A stretch of DNA of 64,000 bases, from contig QKWM01000004.1 in NCBI GenBank assembly GCA_003248315.1, forward strand, positions 1,860,001 through 1,924,000, given 5' to 3'. Of this stretch, positions 36,482-44,410 are shown piece by piece (position 1 is the first letter of the stretch; the number at the start of each line of letters is the position of its first letter). Below the pieces are notes generated by a model, which was given only the letters and a program-made list of their open reading frames with translations, was not told the DNA's origin and did no database searches. The position numbers and the translations under genes are program-made. Source of the DNA: Streptomyces sp. SW4 (lineage in GTDB: Bacteria > Actinomycetota > Actinomycetes > Streptomycetales > Streptomycetaceae).

Positions 36482-36919
36482 ATGAGCGTTGAGGTTGTGG
36501 TCGTCCGTGAAGCGAACGACGAGTCGGTTGAGGCATTCGCGCGCTTGTTGCCTCAGCTTTCGAGCACAGCCAGCCCGTTGGATCGCGAGGCAGTGCAGCG
36601 CTTGCTCGCCAGCGATGCGAACACGGTGTTGGTGGCGCGGGTCGAAGGCGAAGTGGTCGGGATGCTGACGTTGGTCATGTTCCCCTTGCCTTCCGGTCTG
36701 CGAGCTCGCATCGAGGACGTGGTCGTGGACGAGGCCGCGCGGGGACATGGCGTTGGGGGTGCTCTGACCGAGGAAGCTCTGCGCCTCGCGGAGGCGGCGG
36801 GTGCTCGAACCGTTGACCTCACGTCGCGTCCGTCGAGAGAGGCAGCGAATCGCCTGTATGAGCGACTCGGCTTCGAGGCCAGGGACTCCAGGGTCTATCG
36901 CTTCGTCCTGAAGCGGTAA
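36482..36919 (+). CDS. GNAT acetyltransferase, passenger of nested element
   Basis: 145 residues from ATG 36482. The fold has VARVEGEVVGMLTLVMF, the catalytic strand RIEDVVVDEAARGHGVGGAL with the acetyl-CoA loop RGHGVG, and ANRLYERLGFEARDSRVYRF. A TAGGGT -10-like box at 36469-36474 would start transcription close to the ATG, so the mRNA may be nearly leaderless. It is transcribed opposite to the recombinases. The substrate is unknown; small-molecule or antibiotic modification is possible but not shown. Confidence 0.88.
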   Translation: MSVEVVVVREANDESVEAFARLLPQLSSTASPLDREAVQRLLASDANTVLVARVEGEVVGMLTLVMFPLPSGLRARIEDVVVDEAARGHGVGGALTEEALRLAEAAGARTVDLTSRPSREAANRLYERLGFEARDSRVYRFVLKR

Positions 36920-37069
36920 GTGGAGCCGTGTCGGTGCGAACAGCTTGCTGCAGACGTCGTCACGGCTGCGGACTATGTCCGCTAAGGACGAGGACGTCAT
37001 GATGGTGACCTCCATGTAGGTGGAGGCGGGACGCGGCGTGCTTGGTAGGTGGGCCGCGCCCGCGTGCTG

Positions 37070-39475
37070 TCAGGGTTTTCTGATCTGCGGGATTCCGAGA
37101 TCAGCGATGCGGGTTGTGGACTGGTTTCGGGTGCGTTCCATGGCCGTGAGCTTGTTGCGGGCGGCTTCGAGGCTGACCCGGAGGCCTTCTTCCTCGCCGA
37201 GCCAGCCGTTGAGCTTGGCTTCCGCGATGCGCTCGGTCAGGCTGCGGATGATCTCGATCAGCCGGGCCCGTTGAGCAGGGTCGACGCGCAGCATGGGACA
37301 GCGGATGCAGGCGTGTTCGTGCTTGCAGGGAGTCCCGTAGGGCCGTCCGCAGGTGCCGAGTTCGAGCTTGCGCAACGCGAAGTGCTGCTGGAACTCGCGC
37401 CATTCGTCGTCGGTCGGGTCGCGGTATTCCGCAGCGGGCCGCAGGGAACGCCGCTGGTCAAGGAACGAGCGGTAGGAACGGATCAGGTCTTCTTGGAAGA
37501 CCGCCAGGTAGGCCTGGGTGGTGGACAGGTCTTCATGGCCCAGCAGCCGGGCGGCGATGTGGACCGGTAGGCCGCCGGTGACCGCTTCGGTGGCGAACAT
37601 CCTTCGGAAGTCGTGCGGGGTGTACTTCAGCGGCTCGCCTGCGGCGTCCCGCAGGCCGGTCCGGGCCAAGGTGGCATCCAATAGGTTCTGGACCGTCGTG
37701 TGGGACATGACCTCGTTGCGGTGGCCTCGCGTCCGGCGCTGGAAGAGGTGCGGCAGTATCGGGCCGAAGGTCCGTTCATGAGGGTCGTATTGGCTGGTCA
37801 AAGGGATCGTCCCGCCGTTGGCCTTGCGTAGACGGGTGATGATCGTGGCCAGGACGCTCGCCAGCTCTGGGCTGATCAGCAGCAGCCTTTCCTCGTTGCT
37901 CTTGGACGGCACGATCTGCAGCAAGGGAACGAGTTCACCCGTGTCGGCGAGCCGGTAGGAAACGAGAGCAAGGTGGGTGATCTCCAGCAGTTCCTCGCGG
38001 CGGATCCCGGTGTGCCGGAGTGTCTCGATCACCGCCCAGGACCAGAACGCGTCGTCCTCGGTCTGGAACAGGTCGAGCTTCTCGCCGGTGGCCAGGTTCT
38101 CGACCATCACCGCCTCCGGTCGGGAACGGCTCGTGTTCCTTGCCCACGTCTTGTAGATGAACCGCAGGTAAGGGACGCCGTCGTGCTCGAACCGCTCGCC
38201 GATGGGGACCGCTCGCGCCGCGGCCAGCAGTGCTTCCTGAGCTGTGCGGTGCCGTTCAGCCGCGTCGACCAGCACGGGCAGGTGCGGAAGCCGTTCCCGG
38301 ACCCGCTGGTGCATGTTGGCCCGGGTGCGACGCCGGTGTTTTTGCATCCCGTCGGTGTCGCCACGACGCACCGGGCTGGGAACGGCATGCGGTGCCCAGC
38401 TCGGGTCCTCCAGGGCCCATTCCTGGATGTCGAGATAGAAGCTGCGGACCTGGACCAGGAGGTTGAGATAGTTCTTGCGCGGGCGGGGCTTGTCCGTCCG
38501 TTTGGTGACGTACTTCATCCGCTCCTTCCAGGCCGTGGCCACCTCCTCCGGCAGTTGGAGGCTGTCGACGTCGGGGTGATGGGCTTCGATATCGGCCCAG
38601 AAGCTGGAGACGAGGTGGATGATCAGGTGCTGGAAGGTCACGTAGTCCAGGCTTGGCCGGCGCTCTTCGAGGTAGCGGACCAGCGCGTCCCGGACGGGCT
38701 TGCAGCGCAGCTGGTAGCGGTCGACCAGCTCAGCGGTAGGCCGCTGTCCCTGATGCTGAAAGGCCTTGTAGGACACGGTCTTGGGCAGGATGCCGACGCC
38801 GCGTAGCAGGTCCCATGCCGGGTAGATGCCGTGCGGGAGGAGTCCGTTCTTCGCCAAGCCCCAGTGCCGAAAGTCCTCGAAGTCCTCGGGCGTGAGCTGA
38901 TCCGGTCCGCGGCCGGTGTGCAGCACCAGTTTCGACAGCACGTTCATGCCCTCGATGAGGCGCCGTTCGACCATGCCGTCGTTCTTGGCCTGCTGCAGGA
39001 TGCGGTCGAAGACCTCGGGCTGGATAGAGCGCCACACATCCCGGAACAAGGTGAGCGAGCTGTATGCGGCGAGGAAGCCGTGGCTGGGCAGGATCACCTG
39101 GTTCAGCAGCAGGCTGGCGATGCCGGCAACGTTCGTGGCCCGTCGATGCACCACTCCGGTCGTGGAGCCAGCCGGAATCGTGCTGAGCCAGCCCAGGTCG
39201 GTGTCCGCGTGAGAGGCCAGCCAGCGCTCCTGCCATCCCTCGCCCGGGTGAGACGCCAGCCAGTCGAGGATGACGAGAACCCCGCGCCGCAGATCACGCT
39301 TGCGCTTGTCGGTGTAGCCCATTCGTTCCGCGTGCCGGACCGCCGCAGCCAGCACCTCCCCAGGCGGACTTTGATCCAGCAGGCCCACCCGCAACACGGG
39401 CGTCGCGAACGCCTCTTCCTCCGACGATGTCCGCGGCGGGGGAACAGCAGCGGCGGTCGTGAGGTCCGACGTCAC
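37070..39475 (-). CDS. Large tyrosine recombinase (TnpB-like)
   Basis: 801 residues from GTG 39475. A long N-terminal region precedes a phage-integrase catalytic domain: Arg in LRHTGIRREELLEITH, HxxR in TPHDFRRMFATEAV, and the second His and Tyr in LLGHEDLSTTQAYLAVFQ. The C-terminus has a Cys/His cluster (CGRPYGTPCKHEHACIRCPM) and a coiled, charged end. Its start overlaps the preceding recombinase stop (GTGA). Size, order and overlap match TnpB of Tn554-like elements, where both recombinases are needed for site-preferring transposition. The frame is intact. Confidence 0.9.
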   Translation of the reverse strand: MTSDLTTAAAVPPPRTSSEEEAFATPVLRVGLLDQSPPGEVLAAAVRHAERMGYTDKRKRDLRRGVLVILDWLASHPGEGWQERWLASHADTDLGWLSTIPAGSTTGVVHRRATNVAGIASLLLNQVILPSHGFLAAYSSLTLFRDVWRSIQPEVFDRILQQAKNDGMVERRLIEGMNVLSKLVLHTGRGPDQLTPEDFEDFRHWGLAKNGLLPHGIYPAWDLLRGVGILPKTVSYKAFQHQGQRPTAELVDRYQLRCKPVRDALVRYLEERRPSLDYVTFQHLIIHLVSSFWADIEAHHPDVDSLQLPEEVATAWKERMKYVTKRTDKPRPRKNYLNLLVQVRSFYLDIQEWALEDPSWAPHAVPSPVRRGDTDGMQKHRRRTRANMHQRVRERLPHLPVLVDAAERHRTAQEALLAAARAVPIGERFEHDGVPYLRFIYKTWARNTSRSRPEAVMVENLATGEKLDLFQTEDDAFWSWAVIETLRHTGIRREELLEITHLALVSYRLADTGELVPLLQIVPSKSNEERLLLISPELASVLATIITRLRKANGGTIPLTSQYDPHERTFGPILPHLFQRRTRGHRNEVMSHTTVQNLLDATLARTGLRDAAGEPLKYTPHDFRRMFATEAVTGGLPVHIAARLLGHEDLSTTQAYLAVFQEDLIRSYRSFLDQRRSLRPAAEYRDPTDDEWREFQQHFALRKLELGTCGRPYGTPCKHEHACIRCPMLRVDPAQRARLIEIIRSLTERIAEAKLNGWLGEEEGLRVSLEAARNKLTAMERTRNQSTTRIADLGIPQIRKP

Positions 39476-40719
39476 AGCGCCCCACCTCCCAGCAGGATGG
39501 ACAGGTCACGCGCGTCGTAGCCGGCGGCCACCGGCTTCGGCGCCGCGGCCGCCTCCTTGCGGTCGGCCAGATACCGATGGACGCGCCGCAGGACCTCGTC
39601 GTCGTCTTCGACGAGGTAGACCTGAGTCGTGGTCAGGTGAGCGTGTCCGAGAATGACCTGCACGTCTCTCAGGGAGAGCCTCTGCGACCGGACCATGCGC
39701 AGGGCACTGGTGTGCCGCAGGTCGTGCATGGTCCAGTTCGTGCCGAGCACGTCGTTCGCCCGGCGCAGCACCGCCCGCAGAGCGTCGTAATTCAGCGGCC
39801 GGCGCGTCAGGTCCTCACCCGGTTTCGTCCGGCGCCGCAGAGTCCACCAGACCGGATCATTCGGACCGAGGTCCTTGAGTTCATCGAGGTAGAGGCGCAG
39901 CCAGATGAACGACTCCGCACTGGCCGGCAGCCACTGTTGGGCGCCCGTGCCCTTGCGGCGAACCTGGACCAGCTGATCGCCCCAGTCGACGTCAGATGCT
40001 CGGATGCCAAGCAGTTCGCTGGCCCGGGCCGCCGTGCTCACGGCAAGAGCCAGGATCGCCCGGTCCCGATTGGACCGCATCGCCGCGAAGAGATCGACCC
40101 AGCATTCATCCGGCATAGCCCGTGGCCTCTGCCTGGGCACTTTGGGGTTGTAGCGGAGCCGACCCTCCGGCCGAAATGACTCCAGAGGGTTGTGATGAAC
40201 GTTCGCTCGACCGCGACGGCCCCGGTTCCGGCGCACCGGGTTGACCAGCGGCCCCTCACCGGCGTCGATGATGAACTCGTAGAAGCACCGCAGCACCGCG
40301 TTGCTGTGCCGGATCGTCCGGGCGCCATAGCCGTCACCGAGGTACTGCTTGCGCGTGATCGGGTTGACCTGCCCGGCGGTTGCCGCCGACTTCGTCCGCG
40401 GTGCCCTCCGCTGCTTCTTCGCCTGTCCCATCCAGAGCACGAAGTCGCGCACCTCCGCGGATGTGACCTTGTCCCACGGCACCTCGATGGCGTGCAGAAA
40501 CCTCCACCAACGGTGCAAGTCAAAGGCGTAGCTGCGGACACTGCCCGCAGAGTGACCGCGGGCCACGAAGTCGCGCAGGAAACGCCGGATCGGCTCGACC
40601 GGGCGGCCCGTCGGGTCCTCGACCACGTACGGGATCACGTCATCGACAGGCACGACCCGCCCCCAGCGAGCAAGACGGATCGACGGGAGATCCCTGGGGA
40701 CCTCGTCGGATGAAGACAT
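39472..40719 (-). CDS. Tyrosine recombinase (TnpA-like)
   Basis: 415 residues from ATG 40719. The core-binding region (LRDFVARGHSAGSVRSYAFD) precedes the catalytic set: Arg in STAARASELLGIRASDVDW, HxxR in MHDLRHTSALRMV, second His in ILGHAHLTTTQVYLVED with the Tyr nucleophile. It is the first gene of the two-gene recombinase operon. Its ribosome-binding site and start codon are folded into the 11-bp hairpin at 40715-40748. The frame is intact. Confidence 0.92.
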   Translation of the reverse strand: MSSSDEVPRDLPSIRLARWGRVVPVDDVIPYVVEDPTGRPVEPIRRFLRDFVARGHSAGSVRSYAFDLHRWWRFLHAIEVPWDKVTSAEVRDFVLWMGQAKKQRRAPRTKSAATAGQVNPITRKQYLGDGYGARTIRHSNAVLRCFYEFIIDAGEGPLVNPVRRNRGRRGRANVHHNPLESFRPEGRLRYNPKVPRQRPRAMPDECWVDLFAAMRSNRDRAILALAVSTAARASELLGIRASDVDWGDQLVQVRRKGTGAQQWLPASAESFIWLRLYLDELKDLGPNDPVWWTLRRRTKPGEDLTRRPLNYDALRAVLRRANDVLGTNWTMHDLRHTSALRMVRSQRLSLRDVQVILGHAHLTTTQVYLVEDDDEVLRRVHRYLADRKEAAAAPKPVAAGYDARDLSILLGGGAL

Positions 40720-40748
40720 GCAGCTCCTCCCTCGAATAGCTGCATGTC
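40715..40748 (-). promoter_or_regulatory. Perfect 11-bp inverted repeat over the recombinase start codon
   Basis: In the mRNA, GACATGCAGCT pairs with AGCTGCATGTC and the 12-nt loop carries the ribosome-binding site GGGAGG. The AUG start lies in the 3' arm. It could hold translation down, or the DNA palindrome could bind a regulator or the recombinase itself. Confidence 0.75.
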
Positions 40749-40801
40749 TCGTACCGGACCGCTGATCAACGCGGATCGCGACACACGGAGTCGCTTGTCC
40801 T

Positions 40802-40809
40802 TAGTCCGG
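40802..40809 (-). repeat. Right terminal inverted repeat of nested element
   Basis: TAGTCCGG, inverse of CCGGACTA at the left end. It lies 9 bp inside the right boundary as defined here (6 bp inside the TGG core). Confidence 0.7.
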
Positions 40810-40818
40810 TCAACATGG

Positions 40819-41012
40819 TCGAGGTCGACCAGGAGGACGGCGGCGGTGGGGTGCCGGCGGATGAGGTGTTCGGCGCGGGCGGTCCATCCGGCGCGGGTGT
40901 GCAGGCCGGTGAGCGGGTCGCGGCGGGCGGAGGCGAGCCGGTGGGTGAGGATGCCACCGTGCACGGCCCAGCCGAGTAACGGCACCAGGCTGGCGGCTAT
41001 GTGCAGGTCCAC
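40819..41012 (-). pseudogene. GGDEF protein, N-terminal fragment
   Basis: From GTG 41012, with AAGGAG nine bases upstream, it reads a short hydrophobic N-terminus (MDLHIAASLVPLLGWAVHGG), then the start of a GGDEF domain: SARRDPLTGLHTRAGWTARA and PTAAVLLVDLDH, the Mg-binding strand. The natural next residues FKTLNDTHGHAAGD are found at 36407 leftward. In the present DNA the frame reads on into the nested element for 61 foreign codons to a stop at 40635. Confidence 0.9.
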
Positions 41013-41066
41013 GGGTGTTCTCCTTGTGGCGATGGCGGTTGGCTGGCAGTGCGCGGTCTCAGGGGC

Positions 41067-41091
41067 GGCGGCGTGCTTGGCGGCTTGTGCG
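41067..41091. repeat. 25-bp direct repeat, right copy
   Basis: Identical to 36011-36035. It lies between the spd-type gene stop (41108) and the GGDEF start (41012). Confidence 0.8.
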
Positions 41092-41107
41092 TCGCCTCGG
41101 GGACCGG

Positions 41108-41421
41108 TCAGCGGCGCTTGGCGTCCGAGGCGAGCAGGTAGCGCAGGACGACGGCGCAGACGGCGACCGAGACGCCGGTGATGGCGACGGCCAGGAGCAT
41201 GGAGACCAGGACGGCGCCGACGACCAGGACCACGGCGGTGCCGCCGCCGACGAGGGCCAGTGCGGTGCCGGGGGTGAGCCGCACCGTGGGCTGGGACAGC
41301 GCGGGAGCCACGGGAGCGGGCGGGGTCTGGCCGCCGGGACGATGGCGGTGGGCTCGACGACCGTGGGCGGTGTGACGTGGCCGGTCGGGGTGGGCATGGT
41401 GGGGATCTTCGGGCGCAGCAT
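41108..41421 (-). CDS. SpdD-like small membrane protein
   Basis: From ATG 41421: MLRPKIPTMPTPTGHVTPP, a Pro-rich segment, then after one base loss near 41335 QPTVRLTPGTALALVGGGTA, two hydrophobic helices (VVLVVGAVLVSMLLAVAITG, VSVAVCAVVLRYLL) and a basic end. Spread (spd) proteins of Streptomyces plasmids and AICEs help distribute the element between hyphal compartments. Position in the transfer cluster supports this. Confidence 0.75.
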
Positions 41422-41445
41422 GGGTGATCTCCCCTCCGGGGCGGG

Positions 41446-41601
41446 TTACTTGACGAAGCTGTTGATGGCGGGGGCGAGGACGCTGTCGGCGAGGAGGAAG
41501 CCGCCGAGCAGCAGGACGGCGATGAGCCACCAGGGCGGGCGGATGAGCTTGACGCCGAGGTAGCCGACGACGAGCAGGGCGAGCCAGAGCGGGACGTCCA
41601 T
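41446..41601 (-). CDS. SpdA-like small membrane protein
   Basis: 51 residues from ATG 41601, with GGAGG upstream. Two membrane helices (LWLALLVVGYLGVKLI and WLIAVLLLGGFLLADSVL) and almost nothing else. Such proteins occur in the spd cluster of AICEs. Confidence 0.75.
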   Translation of the reverse strand: MDVPLWLALLVVGYLGVKLIRPPWWLIAVLLLGGFLLADSVLAPAINSFVK

Positions 41602-41615
41602 GGCGGGGGCCTCCC

Positions 41616-41807
41616 TCAGCGGACCTTGCAGCGGTGGGTGCGGGCGGCGAGCTGGGCGGCGGACTGGCTGGAGTAGTCGGCGGACCAGCCGCAGTCGTCG
41701 GCGGTGCACACGGCGGCGTGCTTGGTCCGGCCGTTGCGGTCGCGGTGGGTGCCGATGTTCACCGGGCCGATCCGCATCAGCGAGTGGAAGTGGTCGCGGG
41801 CGGGCAT
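41616..41807 (-). CDS. Mobile-element transfer protein, zinc-finger-like
   Basis: 63 residues from ATG 41807. CTADDCGWSADYSSQSAAQL followed by RTHRC gives a CxxxxC…HxxC pattern that could bind zinc. Proteins of this size and pattern are widely annotated as mobile element transfer protein in Streptomyces AICEs. It sits between SpdA-like and SpdB-like genes with 14-18 bp gaps. Confidence 0.8.
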   Translation of the reverse strand: MPARDHFHSLMRIGPVNIGTHRDRNGRTKHAAVCTADDCGWSADYSSQSAAQLAARTHRCKVR

Positions 41808-41825
41808 GTCGGTTCTCCTTTCTGC

Positions 41826-42475
41826 TCAGGCGAGTTGGGCGGCGATGGCGTCGGCGAGGTGGGGCGGGACGCCGAGGCGGGTGCGCAGGGTGTCGGTGTC
41901 GATCGGCGATCCGGTGCGGGCGTGGTGGTCGGCAGCGACCTTGCGGGCGTGGTCGACCAGCGCGGCTGGAACGGCGGGAGCCGGTGTGACGGGAGCAGGG
42001 TCGGGCTCAGCGGCGGGAAGGGCCGGGGTGTCGTTGACCTCCGGGACCGACTCGGACTCGGGGACCGGCTCGGTGGCCGGGGCCGGGTGCGCCGGCGGAT
42101 CGGGCATCCGGTCGCCAGGCGCGTGGGCGAGCAGAGTGCCGCCAAGGAACGCGAGGGCAGGCCAGGCGGCGACTAGGATGCGCAGCCACGCCGGGACATC
42201 GCTCAGGTCGAGGAGTCCGGCGGTGGCGACGTTGGCGCCGAGCGAGGCGACCAGGGCGATGAGGAACCAGCACCATGCCAGCCGGGACGGGCCATCGGTG
42301 CGGAGGCGTCGCCAGGCGGCGACCAGGAGCAGATCGACGCTGATCGGGTAGGCCCAGGCTTTCCAGCCGTCCTGTCCGGCAGCGGCCGCGAGGTCATGCA
42401 GGTGGGCGAAAGACAGGGCCCGGCGATGACGGCCTGAATGAGAACGGCGTCCATGCGGAGAGCGGGGCGGGCCAT
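41826..42475 (-). CDS. SpdB-like DUF2637 membrane protein
   Basis: Start ATG 42475 (MARPALRMDAVLIQAVIAG) joins after one lost G near 42419 to ALSFAHLHDLAAAAGQDGWK. Several helices follow (YPISVDLLLVAAWRRLR, CWFLIALVASLGANVATAG, ILVAAWPALAFLGGTLLAHA). The C-terminal third is Pro/Glu-rich, then a helical end (LGVPPHLADAIAAQLA). DUF2637 proteins are the SpdB group that interacts with TraB in plasmid spread. Confidence 0.82.
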
Positions 42476-42556
42476 CACGGCTCCTTCCTGTGATCAGACA
42501 TGGCGGGGGTAGGGACATGGCGCGAGGCGGTCGCACCGACCGTGAGAGGGAAGGGC

Positions 42557-43912
42557 TCAGGCGGTGGCGGGCGCTGGCTTGGACAGCGGCACGCGAGGCG
42601 AGGGCAAGGGGGCAACCGCGGGCCGGAAAGGCGCGAGGGCAGGCAGGTCGGGCGTGCGGTCGGCGTGCTTGTTGCAGATGTTCACGGCCTGCCGCATCGA
42701 GGTGTGCGGGGCGCGGATGCGGTGCCAGCCGCCCGTCGAGTCACCGGCTATGGCGAGGCCCTGAGTCTCGGCGGGAATCTGGATGGCGGCCAGCACGGCG
42801 TCCGGGGCGATGTCGCCGAAGGCCATGTTCGCGCTGGTCTCGTCGTTGACGCGGTGGGCGGTTCGGCCGGTGAGCTGGGCGCGGAGCATGGTGATGCCCT
42901 TGCCGAGTTCGGAGCCGAAGCGCTGCCCACAGATCTCCAGATAGATGCCGGCCGCGCGACCGAGCTGGGCGAGCCGGACCAGGGCGGTGATGATGTGATC
43001 CCGCCGCTTCTCCTGCTCCTTGTTGGCGAACAGGGCGAGTTCGGCGACCTCGTCGACCAGGACCACGATGGGCACCGGCCGCAGGTCTTCGGGCAGGCTC
43101 CAGATGTCAGCGGCGATCTCGGCATCCGGCACGTCCGCGGTGATCCGCTGCTCGGCGCGGATGAGCTGGTAGACGTCCTGCATGTGCGCCACGAGGGCGT
43201 CGAGGAGTTCGGCGGCGGTGTCGGGGTTGTCGGCGAGCGCGGAGAACCGGCGGGCCAGCGGGAACAGCTCAACCCCTTGCTTGCAGTCGATGCCGACCAG
43301 GGCGACGTGCTGCGGGGCGAGCGCGGCCACCAGGTTGCGCTGGTAGACGGACTTGCCGGACTCCGTGGCGCCGAGGGTGAGCGCGTGGGGCACAGCCCGG
43401 TAGTCGCGGTAGTGGACCGAGCCGTCTTCGCGCAGGGCGACCGGAACCCGCATCGGCCGGGTGTCGGTCTTGGCGGGCATCTGCACCCGCTTGAGCACGT
43501 CGTAGCCGGTCATCCGCAGCTCGACGACGCCCGAGCGCACCTCACGGGAGGTGACGCCGTACATGGCGAACGAGTGCCGAAGCCGGTCCGAGGCGGCGGC
43601 CAGGTCGAAGGCGTCCTGACCAGGCCGCAGCTTGAGGCGTAAGACGAGACCGGTCCGGGTCGGACGCACCCGCAGGACGCGCGGCGGACGGGACTCCGGG
43701 GCGGGTCGGTCGGTCATCCTGGCCAGGGCGAGGCGCCAGCGCGAGGGCGGAACGGTCAGCCCGCACGCGTCCATGACCGAGGCGTACCGGACCAGCACGC
43801 GCAGCGTGGCGAGGACGACTCCGAAGGTCAGCCAGTACCAGGCGGGGCGCCGCCACCGCAGGAGACCCGCGACGGCGACGACCAGCACCAGGGCGACGGT
43901 CAGCCACGTCAT
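42557..43912 (-). CDS. traB: FtsK/SpoIIIE-type conjugative DNA translocase (TraB/TraSA)
   Basis: 451 residues from ATG 43912. Two N-terminal membrane helices (WLTVALVLVVAVAGLLRW and WYWLTFGVVLATLRVLV) precede an FtsK-like motor: Walker A TLGATESGKSVYQRNL, Walker B IVVLVDEVAELALFA, then LEICGQRFGSELGKGITM. The C-terminus (SMRQAVNICNKHADRT) may hold the DNA-recognition part. In Streptomyces one such hexameric protein moves double-stranded element DNA between mycelia. The frame is intact. Confidence 0.93.
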   Translation of the reverse strand: MTWLTVALVLVVAVAGLLRWRRPAWYWLTFGVVLATLRVLVRYASVMDACGLTVPPSRWRLALARMTDRPAPESRPPRVLRVRPTRTGLVLRLKLRPGQDAFDLAAASDRLRHSFAMYGVTSREVRSGVVELRMTGYDVLKRVQMPAKTDTRPMRVPVALREDGSVHYRDYRAVPHALTLGATESGKSVYQRNLVAALAPQHVALVGIDCKQGVELFPLARRFSALADNPDTAAELLDALVAHMQDVYQLIRAEQRITADVPDAEIAADIWSLPEDLRPVPIVVLVDEVAELALFANKEQEKRRDHIITALVRLAQLGRAAGIYLEICGQRFGSELGKGITMLRAQLTGRTAHRVNDETSANMAFGDIAPDAVLAAIQIPAETQGLAIAGDSTGGWHRIRAPHTSMRQAVNICNKHADRTPDLPALAPFRPAVAPLPSPRVPLSKPAPATA

Positions 43913-43915
43913 GGC

Positions 43916-44272
43916 TCAGGCGGCCTTCGGCTTCGAGGCGCCGGCGGCCAGCGAGGTAACGGCGACCGCGCGAAAAGCGATGCCGTGCCGCTTCTGGCCG
44001 TTGAACTCGTTCTCCCACGGCCGGGCGATCAGACCGGTCAGCGCGACCGGGGTGCCCATCACGAGGTCACCGGAGATGCCGGTCTCCGGAACGGTGACGT
44101 TCAGGATCTCCACCTCACCGTTGAGCGCGAACATCACGTTCACGGTCATCAGCGTGGCGCCGCTCTCGGTGTCGGTGGCGACCTCACCGGTGCGGCGGTC
44201 GCGGATCTTCGGCTCCGGCGGCTGGGCGACCATCACGGTCGCGGCGGAGGTGTCGACGGGAATCTGACGCAC
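43916..44272 (-). CDS. AICE hypothetical protein (OB-fold-like)
   Basis: 118 residues from GTG 44272, eight bases after GAGGAG. Beta-rich sequence: MRQIPVDTSAATVMVAQPPE, then RRTGEVATDTESGATLMTVN and LMGTPVALTGLIARPWEN-type strands. The pattern resembles single-strand DNA-binding folds seen in plasmid transfer operons, but I do not recognise a named family. First gene of the transfer operon; two operator-like sites lie just upstream. Confidence 0.75.
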   Translation of the reverse strand: MRQIPVDTSAATVMVAQPPEPKIRDRRTGEVATDTESGATLMTVNVMFALNGEVEILNVTVPETGISGDLVMGTPVALTGLIARPWENEFNGQKRHGIAFRAVAVTSLAAGASKPKAA

Positions 44273-44306
44273 GCAGATCACTCCTCTATAGGGGCGGAAC
44301 TCCATC

Positions 44307-44358
44307 ACTCATGTATATGAGTGACAGGAAGAAGAGTGCAGCACTCCTATACATGAGT
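44307..44358. promoter_or_regulatory. Two KorSA-type operators at the transfer promoter
   Basis: CTCATATACATGAGT (minus strand, 44307-44321, within near-palindrome CACTCAT-GTAT-ATGAGTG) and CTCCTATACATGAGT (plus, 44344-44358). A third copy is at 45212-45226. They lie between the korSA stop and the transfer operon start. Confidence 0.82.
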
Positions 44359-44410
44359 CAACCCGTCGCGGCGAAGAAGTCGCGACGGGCTGAGGGAAGT
44401 TGAGGGCGCG

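Larger units (their letters stand above)
36408..40818. mobile_element. Nested Tn554-like element with two tyrosine recombinases and a GNAT passenger
   Basis: The boundaries come from the split GGDEF gene: the coding sequence stops at 40816-40818 (TGG) and resumes at 36405-36407 (TGG). Short inverted termini CCGGACTA occur at 36413-36420 and, inverted, 40802-40809. The element is 4.4 kb. It holds two overlapping recombinase genes read leftward, as tnpA-tnpB are in Tn554, and an outward-reading acetyltransferase at the left end. No transposase of the DDE type is present. The core overlap is only about 3-4 bp of visible identity. Confidence 0.85.

Noticed and set aside
36920..37069. A small TnpC-like gene downstream of the large recombinase
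   Set aside because: The only open frame there continues antisense through the acetyltransferase and lacks family features.
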